Below are positions 6,057 to 11,284 of a DNA stretch of 11,284 bases, piece after piece. The stretch lies in NCBI GenBank assembly GCA_018896395.1, contig JAHIMN010000282.1, positions 1 through 11,284 of the forward strand, in the 5' to 3' direction. Positions within the stretch are counted from its first letter, which is position 1. Each line of letters opens with the position of its first letter. Position numbers and translations under genes: made by a program. The notes below the pieces were generated by a model. The model did no database searches. It saw nothing but the letters and a program-made list of their open reading frames with translations, and was not told the origin of the DNA. The DNA comes from Verrucomicrobiota bacterium (GTDB lineage: Bacteria; Verrucomicrobiota; Kiritimatiellia; JAAZAB01).

Positions 6057-8719
6057 TCGCCGTTCTCCTGCGCAGCCTGGCCCAGGCCCTCCTCCGCTTG
6101 CGCTACCGGATCGAGGTGACCGGCCTGAAACCGATTGCCGCGCGCGGCAACAAGGGCATTCTTTTCCTCCCCAACCATCCCGCGCTGATCGATCCGCCGA
6201 TCGTGATCGCCGGACTGCATAAGCATTTTGCCCCGCGGGTTCTGGCCGACAAGGACCAGGTTGACCGCGTCCCCCTGCGCTGGGTTGCCGACATCATCGG
6301 CGTCCATGTCCTGCCCGACCCCGCCAAATACGGCGACACCAGCCGCACGGAAGTCGGGCGGGTTCTAAAAGAAAGCAGCGCTATCCTCAAACGGGGTGAG
6401 AACCTGCTTCTCTATCCGGCGGGCCATCTTTACCACAGTTACCTCGAACACCTGGGCGGCAACAGCGCCGTCGAATCCATTCTCAAGGAACTTCCCGATG
6501 TACGCGTGGTGCTGATTCGAACCCGCGGCTTATGGGGCAGTTCTTTCAGCCGCGCCTCGGGAACAGCGCCGGACCTGATCCGGGCTTTCAAGCAAGGCTT
6601 GCTTGCCCTGCTGGCCAACGGCATCTTTTTCAGCCCGCGCCGCCATGTGTCAATCGAACTGGCCGAGCCCGAAGATTTACCGCGCCGCGAAGGGCGTACC
6701 GCCCTGAACCGGTTTATGGAAAACTATTACAACCAGGACGCGCCGCATAACATCTATGTCCCCTACACCCGCTGGGGACAAGGCGGTCCCCGCGTGGTCC
6801 CCGAACCGCCGGTCCGGAATATCGAAGGCGACGTCGAATCGGTCCCGGCCGCCACCCGCGCCATCGTGTTGAACCACTTGAAGGAGTTGACCGGCAAGAG
6901 CGAACTGAAGCCGGATGAAAAACTGGCCGGCGATCTCGGGCTCGACAGCCTCGCGCGCGTGGAACTCTTCATGTGGCTGGAAAAAGAGTTCGGGTTCCAG
7001 GTGGGCGAAGATGTTCTCGAAACTGTCGGCGACGTCCTGCTCGCCGCCTGCGGGAATATCGCCGCCACAGGGCCGGGAGAACTGAAACCGGTCCCGCCAG
7101 CCTGGTTCAAAGACGATGCCAGATCGGCGCCGTTTTCCTTGCCGGAAGGAAAAACCATCATGCAGGTTTTCCTGGAACAGGCTGCCCGTCAGCCCGGCCG
7201 GGTTGTCCTTGCCGACCAGACCGGTGGAATCAAAACCTACCGCGACATCATTACCGCCATCCTGGCACTGAAACCTGAAATCGAAAAACTTAGCGGAGAC
7301 TACGTCGGCATCATGCTCCCCGCCTCGGCCGGAGCGGCGACAATCTATTTCGCCACCCTGTTTGCCGGCAAGATCCCGGTGATGGTGAATTGGACGGTCG
7401 GCTCACGCAACATCGTTCATTCGCTCGACCTGCTGGGAGTCCGGCATGTGCTGACCGCCGGAGCGCTGGCGCAGAAAATCGAATCGCAAGGCACAAACCT
7501 GGGCCAACTCAAGGACCGGTTTGTCATGCTGGAAGAGGTCGGCCAACGAATTACCACCGGGCAAAAGCTGAAGGCCGCGCTGATGAGCCGTCTGAGCTGG
7601 CGCGCGCTCGCGCGGGTGAAGGGCAAAGACACGGCGGTGGTGCTCTTTACCAGCGGCTCGGAAAGTCGGCCCAAGGCGGTGCCGCTGACCCACACCAACA
7701 TCCTGTCGAATATTCGTGACTTCATGAAGGTGTTCCACTTCCAGCCGCGGGATCGCCTGCTCGGCATGCTTCCGCCGTTCCACTCCTTCGGACTCACCGT
7801 CACCATCTGTTTTCCGCTCTGCGTCAGTGTACGGACAGTTTACCACCCGAACCCAACCGAAGGCGGAACACTGGCCCGCATGATCGCTGCCTATAAAGTC
7901 AGCCTGCTGGTCAGCACGCCGACCTTCCTTAACGGCATCCTGCGCGGCGCGAGCGATCAACAGCTCCAAAGTCTGCGCGCGGTGATTTCCGGCGCGGAGA
8001 AATGTCCGACCCAGCTCTATGAAACCGTGGCGCGCCGCCTGCCGCATCTGGTTCTGCTCGAAGGCTACGGCATTACCGAATGCTCGCCGGCCGTGTCGTT
8101 CAATGACGAAAAAGCGCCCAGGCCCCAGACCATCGGCAAGGTCGTGCCGTCGGTGCAATACGCCCTCGTGGACCTGGAAAGCGGCCGGCGGGTGGCGCCG
8201 CTCCAGGTCGGAATGCTGCTGGTGCGCGGGCCGGGCATCTTCAATGGTTACCTCAACTATGACGGCGCATCGCCGTTCGTTGAATTCGAGGGCAAACCGT
8301 GGTACCGCACCGGCGACCTGATCAGCGAGGATGCGGATGGCGTGCTCACCTTTGCCGGACGCCTCAAGCGCTTCGTCAAGCTCGGCGGTGAGATGATCTC
8401 CCTGCCGGCGATCGAGGAGGTGCTGGCGCGGTTTTACGTGGGCCTGGATGATGAGGGACCGGTGATCGCCGTCGAAAGCACGCCGGTGGAAACCAACCCT
8501 GAGCTGGTCCTCTTCACCGTGAAAGATCTCGATCGTGAAAAGGTGAACCAGCAGATCCGCGCGGCCGGTCTTTCAGCGCTCTATAACATCCGCTCCGTGG
8601 TGAAGCTCGATGAAATCCCGACCCTCGGCACCGGCAAAACCAACTACCACGCGCTGAAGGAAATGCTCAAGGCGGGTCAGATGGGGGTCACTCCGTCTTT
8701 TCCTTGCCGACCGGAATGA
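6053..8719 (+). CDS. aas: Three-domain acyltransferase-ACP-acyl-activating enzyme (Aas-like)
   Basis: An 888-residue membrane-associated enzyme expected to activate a fatty acid with ATP, load it onto a carrier and transfer it to a lysophospholipid. Residues about 15-215 form a PlsC-type acyltransferase with the catalytic NHPALID (41-47). Residues about 265-335 form an acyl carrier domain with LGLDSLARVEL, Ser299 being the phosphopantetheine site. Residues about 365-880 form an AMP-forming ligase with TSGSESRPKAVP (533-544), YGITE (672-676), YRTGD (751-755), the hinge GRLKRFVKLGGE and the catalytic Lys862 in GTGKTN. E. coli Aas (719 residues) lacks the internal carrier domain. The second acyltransferase motif is YPAG (121-124) instead of the usual (F/Y)PEG. 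GGAG lies six bases before the ATG. The 3' end overlaps the convergent nitroreductase gene by 32 bases. Confidence 0.92.
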   Translation: MIAVLLRSLAQALLRLRYRIEVTGLKPIAARGNKGILFLPNHPALIDPPIVIAGLHKHFAPRVLADKDQVDRVPLRWVADIIGVHVLPDPAKYGDTSRTEVGRVLKESSAILKRGENLLLYPAGHLYHSYLEHLGGNSAVESILKELPDVRVVLIRTRGLWGSSFSRASGTAPDLIRAFKQGLLALLANGIFFSPRRHVSIELAEPEDLPRREGRTALNRFMENYYNQDAPHNIYVPYTRWGQGGPRVVPEPPVRNIEGDVESVPAATRAIVLNHLKELTGKSELKPDEKLAGDLGLDSLARVELFMWLEKEFGFQVGEDVLETVGDVLLAACGNIAATGPGELKPVPPAWFKDDARSAPFSLPEGKTIMQVFLEQAARQPGRVVLADQTGGIKTYRDIITAILALKPEIEKLSGDYVGIMLPASAGAATIYFATLFAGKIPVMVNWTVGSRNIVHSLDLLGVRHVLTAGALAQKIESQGTNLGQLKDRFVMLEEVGQRITTGQKLKAALMSRLSWRALARVKGKDTAVVLFTSGSESRPKAVPLTHTNILSNIRDFMKVFHFQPRDRLLGMLPPFHSFGLTVTICFPLCVSVRTVYHPNPTEGGTLARMIAAYKVSLLVSTPTFLNGILRGASDQQLQSLRAVISGAEKCPTQLYETVARRLPHLVLLEGYGITECSPAVSFNDEKAPRPQTIGKVVPSVQYALVDLESGRRVAPLQVGMLLVRGPGIFNGYLNYDGASPFVEFEGKPWYRTGDLISEDADGVLTFAGRLKRFVKLGGEMISLPAIEEVLARFYVGLDDEGPVIAVESTPVETNPELVLFTVKDLDREKVNQQIRAAGLSALYNIRSVVKLDEIPTLGTGKTNYHALKEMLKAGQMGVTPSFPCRPE

Positions 8720-9383
8720 GGTAAAGCGGGATTTCACCTTTCGGAAGATCGAGCACCTTCGCCACGTCCTGATCGCTGAAAGCTCCGATGGGCACGGAAC
8801 CGAGTCCCAATGCCACGGCCTGCAAGTGCACATTTTCCGCAGCATGGCCGGCCTCCATGTGGATGTACATCATTCCCCGGCTTCCATATCGCCGGGTTGT
8901 TCGTTCCGGCACGGCCGTAAAAACCAGAATGGCCGGCGCCTCGCGGAGCCAACGCTGACCGAGGGCCGCTTCAGCCAGAGCTTTTCGTGCGTCCCCTTGT
9001 TTGACTTCGGTCAAGGCGTGCTTGTCCGGGTGGTAATGATACACGCCTTTGGCGGTGACCAGGTAGGTTTCCAAAGGGTAGGTGGCCCCGGCCGAGGGTG
9101 CCGCGCGCCGGTGATTCTGTTTATCGGTAATGCCCTGCGCTGCCCAGAGAATCTGCGACAAGACGTCGTCCGTGAGAGATTCCCGCGAAAAGGAACGTAT
9201 GGAACGCCGCTTCGAGATGGCTGCTTCGACGGAAATCGTTCCCTCGGTCTTGGGTGCCGGCAGGTATTTAAGGCAGGCTGAAGGTTCCATGGCATTTGAG
9301 ACCACGGTGAGTGGCAGCAATATAAAGATCGCCAGCATGACGATCATATTTCCAACTTTGACAGCAGAGGCAATCATGACCAC
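8688..9383 (-). CDS. SagB-type nitroreductase-family oxidoreductase with N-terminal signal/anchor
   Basis: A 231-residue FMN-dependent nitroreductase-fold protein. The phosphate-binding arginines are in SKRRSIRSF (residues 57-65). The segment APSAGATYPLE (95-105) is the signature of SagB/ThcOx-type dehydrogenases, which oxidise azolines in peptides; many members have no cyclodehydratase partner and an unknown substrate. The C-terminal GLGSVPIGAF is the usual FMN loop. Unusually, a hydrophobic stretch (about residues 13-29) precedes the domain, ending in SNA-ME, which fits a signal peptidase site or a membrane anchor. The ATG at 9383 includes Lys9 before the hydrophobic core. An internal ATG (9347) is possible. 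No SagC/SagD-like or precursor peptide gene is nearby. Confidence 0.88.
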   Translation of the reverse strand: MVMIASAVKVGNMIVMLAIFILLPLTVVSNAMEPSACLKYLPAPKTEGTISVEAAISKRRSIRSFSRESLTDDVLSQILWAAQGITDKQNHRRAAPSAGATYPLETYLVTAKGVYHYHPDKHALTEVKQGDARKALAEAALGQRWLREAPAILVFTAVPERTTRRYGSRGMMYIHMEAGHAAENVHLQAVALGLGSVPIGAFSDQDVAKVLDLPKGEIPLYLIPVGKEKTE

Positions 9384-9424
9384 AGACCGTGTGTAAACGC
9401 ATTATTACACCAGGACAATCCCAT

Positions 9425-9452
9425 AGTATATATAGTAGATTCTTCTTGTCAA
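9425..9452 (-). promoter_or_regulatory. Sigma70-type promoter for the nitroreductase gene
   Basis: On the minus strand a perfect TTGACA (9452-9447) is followed after 16 bases by TATACT (9430-9425). The region is markedly AT-rich. Transcription would start near 9418, giving a leader of about 35 bases to the ATG at 9383. Confidence 0.65.
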
Positions 9453-9483
9453 ATCTGCTTGTTTTATGCCGAACATTTTTTTG

Positions 9484-9510
9484 GACAGGATTGACAGGAT
9501 TTACTGGATT
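9484..9510. repeat. 9-bp tandem repeat, three units (GACAGGATT-like)
   Basis: Units GACAGGATT, GACAGGATT and TACTGGATT are contiguous, flanked by a T7 run upstream and an A7 run downstream. It lies between the nitroreductase promoter and the guaA-side terminator. Confidence 0.65.
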
Positions 9511-9530
9511 AAAAAAACGGACTCATTCCG
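9511..9530 (-). terminator. Candidate intrinsic terminator downstream of the guaA fragment
   Basis: On the minus strand CGGA (9530-9527) pairs with TCCG (9521-9518) around a 5-base loop, and seven T's follow at once (9517-9511). A second stem, TCCGC/GCGGA with a GATA loop, lies just before it. It is well placed to end the hxlB-guaA transcript before the nitroreductase promoter region. Confidence 0.45.
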
Positions 9531-9543
9531 CTATCGCGGATCT

Positions 9544-9613
9544 GCCCGCAATGCTGCGCACCCGCCTGCATCGCATGTGGCTACGCGACAGCGTTGCGGG
9601 CGGGCAGGCGGGT
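9544..9613. repeat. Interleaved double inverted repeat (REP-like)
   Basis: Two pairs of arms interleave as A-B-A'-B'. A (9544-9555, CCCGCAATGCTG) pairs with A' (9589-9600, CAGCGTTGCGGG) with one T-G wobble. B (9560-9569, ACCCGCCTGC) pairs perfectly with B' (9604-9613). Only one pair can form a simple hairpin at a time unless a pseudoknot is made. It includes the shared CCCGCCTGCA (9561-9570). Confidence 0.7.
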
Positions 9614-9625
9614 CGGCAATTCCAC

Positions 9626-10496
9626 TCATTCCCACTCGATTGTGGCCGGGGGCTTGGAACTGATGTCGTAGACGACGCGGTTAACGCCGCGGACTTCGTT
9701 GATGATCCGGTTGGACAGGCGGGCGAGCAGGTCATGGGGCAGGCGGGCCCAGTCGGCGGTCATGCCGTCCTGACTGGTCACGGCACGCACAACTACCGTG
9801 TTTTCATAGGTCCGGCCGTCACCCATGACGCTCACGCTCTTGACCGGCAATAGCACGGCAAACGCCTGCCAGATCGTGTGGCCCTTGTCATAGTCCGCGA
9901 TTTCCTCCTGCACGCGCAGGTCGGCCTGCTGGAGCAGGGTCGTACGCTCTTGCGTGACCTCGCCGATAATTCGCACGGCCAACCCCGGGCCGGGAAACGG
10001 TTGGCGGTTGATGATGGCTTTCGGCATGCCCAGCTCGCGGCCCAAGGCGCGTACTTCATCCTTGAACAGTTCGCGCAGGGGCTCGATTAACTGGAACTTA
10101 AGGTCCGGCGGCAGGCCGCCCACATTATGGTGGCTCTTAATGGTGGCCGATGGGCCCCCGCTGGGCGAGGCGCTCTCAATCACGTCCGAGTAAAGCGTAC
10201 CCTGGGCGAGGAACCGGATGTCGCCCAGACGCCGGGCTTCCTCGGCAAATACACCAATAAACCGTTTGCCGATGGCCTTGCGTTTCTTTTCCGGCTCCAC
10301 CATTCCTTTCAGGTCGCTGAGAAACCGGGCTTGCGCATGGGCCACATGCAGGTCAATGCCGAACGCTTTAATGAAGGTCTCTTCCACCTGCCGGGCTTCG
10401 CCGTGGCGCAGAAAACCGTTATCCACGAAGATGCAGTGAAGCTGGTCGCCACCGCTCAAGCCACAAACGATGCTTACGCCCCGGGAAACGAGCTCC
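9626..10496 (-). pseudogene. guaA: GMP synthase, 3' fragment lacking the glutaminase domain and most of the PP-loop
   Basis: GMP synthase converts XMP to GMP with ATP and glutamine. From DQLHCIFVDNGFLRHGE onward, this frame is an intact C-terminal two-thirds of GuaA. It has the ATP-pyrophosphatase core (FLAQGTLYSDVIES), SHHNVGGLP, RQPFPGPGLAVRIIGEVT, the dimerisation domain and the invariant end PPATIEWE. The whole glutamine amidotransferase domain (about 200 residues) is missing. Upstream of DQL, the ATP-binding loop reads VCGLSGG and then jumps straight to DQL. The family has SGGVDS plus about ten more residues there, so about 15 codons have been lost in frame. No ATG with a ribosome binding site starts the fragment; ATG 10519 lies in hydrolase-derived sequence. 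The protein cannot be an active GMP synthase. The retained part has no frameshift or stop, so the event is recent or an assembly join. Confidence 0.9.
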
Positions 10497-10682
10497 CGCG
10501 GCATTGCGGTTGACCGCAAAGACGTCCACGCGGTTGATCTGGAACTGGAGCGCGTCCGGCGTGGTCCACACCAGCATGCCCATCCGGCCGTTGCCGATGG
10601 GATGCCCCTCGACCAGTCTGGATGCCGGCTTACCGTAGATCAGGTCGGTTTCGCTGACCATCTTTTGGATATCAGGCTTCAC
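10497..10682 (-). pseudogene. N-terminal stub of a GH95-like glycoside hydrolase
   Basis: About 60 residues starting at a GTG (10680-10682), containing GHPIGNGRMGMLVW (residues 26-39) and LQFQINRVDVFAVN (45-58). This pattern opens large GH95/fucosidase-like glycoside hydrolases, where the pro-Gly-Asn-Gly segment lines the first beta-sandwich domain. The catalytic (alpha/alpha)6 barrel of the family (several hundred residues) is absent, because the frame runs into guaA sequence near 10497. The GGAG ribosome binding site (10692-10689) lies in the last sense codons of hxlB, six bases from the GTG, so translation was coupled to hxlB. Family assignment is from the motif only. A related unclassified hydrolase family is possible. 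Confidence 0.65.
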
Positions 10683-10685
10683 CGT

Positions 10686-11252
10686 TTACTCCAGATTCGC
10701 GTGGCGTTTGAACATAGCCTCGCTCGTCGTGCCGCGACGGGCCATAAGGCGCATGATAATGCCGTCGCCGAGCAGCCAGAGGCACTGTTCGAAGAGCGCG
10801 CCCATGGGCTGTGCCGAAGCAACCGCATCGCTGGTCTCGTCAGCCTTCGGGGAAGGCGCCGGGATGCGCACCACGACCTCGGCCACCAGACCGATCGGCG
10901 AGGCCGGAACAATGGTCACCAGCGCCACTTTCGCGCCAAGTTGCTTTGCCTTCGTTGCCGCGGCCACCAGACTGGCGGTGCCGCCCGATCCCGACCCGAT
11001 CAGCAGCAGGTCGCCCGCCGCGATGCCTATCGTCGTTGTGTCGCCGACGACGTGTACCGTCAGCCCGAGATGCACCAGGCGCATGGCGAGGGCGCGCATG
11101 GCCAAGCCGCTGCGGCCTGCGCCAGCGGTGAAGATGCGCGGCGCACAGTCCAACGCCGTAAGTAGCGCATCCACCTCCGCCGGGGCGATACGCCCCAGGC
11201 AAGCCTGCAATTCGCAAGTGATCACCGCCGTCGTCTGTGTCCAGTCATTCAT
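10686..11252 (-). CDS. hxlB: 6-phospho-3-hexuloisomerase
   Basis: A 188-residue SIS-domain isomerase that interconverts D-arabino-3-hexulose 6-phosphate and fructose 6-phosphate in the ribulose monophosphate pathway or its pentose-making reverse. Family signatures are IFTAGAGRSGLAMRALAMRL (residues 40-59), GDLLLIGSGSGGT (80-92), QPMGALFEQ and the terminal KRHANLE. The length is normal and no break is seen. The usual SGET after the sugar-phosphate loop reads SGGT, since Gly91 replaces Glu. The ATG at 11252 has GGAGG (11263-11259 on the minus strand) six bases upstream. The partner hexulose-6-phosphate synthase (hxlA) is not in the window but could lie further right. It is translationally coupled to the truncated hydrolase. 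Confidence 0.93.
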   Translation of the reverse strand: MNDWTQTTAVITCELQACLGRIAPAEVDALLTALDCAPRIFTAGAGRSGLAMRALAMRLVHLGLTVHVVGDTTTIGIAAGDLLLIGSGSGGTASLVAAATKAKQLGAKVALVTIVPASPIGLVAEVVVRIPAPSPKADETSDAVASAQPMGALFEQCLWLLGDGIIMRLMARRGTTSEAMFKRHANLE

Positions 11253-11258
11253 GGGTCG

Positions 11259-11263
11259 CCTCC
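11259..11263 (-). promoter_or_regulatory. Shine-Dalgarno of hxlB
   Basis: GGAGG lies six bases before the ATG at 11252. It fixes this start over the nearby ATG at 11248 in another frame. Confidence 0.7.
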
Positions 11264-11284
11264 GTTAATAAAGTCATGATATGC

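Noticed and set aside
6053..8719. Polyketide or non-ribosomal peptide module
   Set aside because: Ligase plus carrier domain could suggest this, but the N-terminal PlsC domain and the coupled LplT-like transporter point to phospholipid acylation.
8688..9383. Azole-containing peptide (streptolysin-S-like) cluster
   Set aside because: Only the SagB-type oxidoreductase is present, with no cyclodehydratase, docking protein or precursor peptide in the window.
10470..11268. Plus-strand frames opposite hxlB
   Set aside because: They are antisense to a complete, signature-bearing SIS isomerase and show Arg/Ala/Pro-biased shadow composition.

Overview
The window is a bacterial chromosomal stretch of about 57-60% GC with compact genes on both strands. 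Several intergenic spacers are unusually rich in short tandem repeats and palindromes. The mix of genes suggests a PVC-group bacterium, perhaps Kiritimatiellota, Verrucomicrobiota or Lentisphaerota: a polyol-type dehydrogenase, 6-phospho-3-hexuloisomerase next to a GH95-like hydrolase, and a three-domain PlsC-ACP-AMP-ligase paired with an LplT-like transporter. The placement rests on gene content and spacer style only and is tentative.

Layout, left to right. (1) The 3' part of a zinc-dependent, sorbitol/L-iditol-type dehydrogenase on the plus strand, cut by the window edge. (2) A gene-free spacer holding three different families of degenerate 7-bp tandem repeats. (3) smpB, the trans-translation factor, on the plus strand. 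(4) A zone of debris: a plus-strand fragment of a group II intron-type reverse transcriptase abuts, tail to tail, a minus-strand fragment of a sensor histidine kinase (ATPase domain only). The kinase fragment is preceded by a few residues of a receiver-like domain. (5) An intact phosphate acetyl/butyryltransferase (minus strand) with a well-formed sigma70-type promoter. (6) A small multi-pass membrane protein and a flavodoxin-like protein, both minus strand. (7) A translationally coupled pair on the plus strand, an LplT-like MFS transporter and an 888-residue acyltransferase/ACP/acyl-activating enzyme, together resembling the E. coli lplT-aas lysophospholipid salvage system. (8) A convergent, exported SagB-type nitroreductase with its own promoter. 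(9) A spacer with a 9-bp tandem repeat, a terminator and an interleaved palindrome. (10) On the minus strand, an operon starting with a complete 6-phospho-3-hexuloisomerase (hxlB). It was translationally coupled to a GH95-like glycoside hydrolase, of which only about 60 N-terminal residues remain. That stub runs into the 3' two-thirds of guaA (GMP synthase), which has lost its glutaminase domain and most of its PP-loop.

Functionally, the lplT/aas pair would import and re-acylate lysophospholipids, and hxlB would interconvert hexulose 6-phosphate and fructose 6-phosphate. The phosphotransacylase would exchange acyl-CoA and acyl-phosphate. No defence island, CRISPR array, tRNA or rRNA was seen. 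The most notable signal is that at least four gene fragments meet at short, clean junctions (RT/kinase, receiver/kinase, hydrolase/guaA, guaA internal). This means either real genome rearrangement and decay or chimeric assembly, and it is the first thing to verify.
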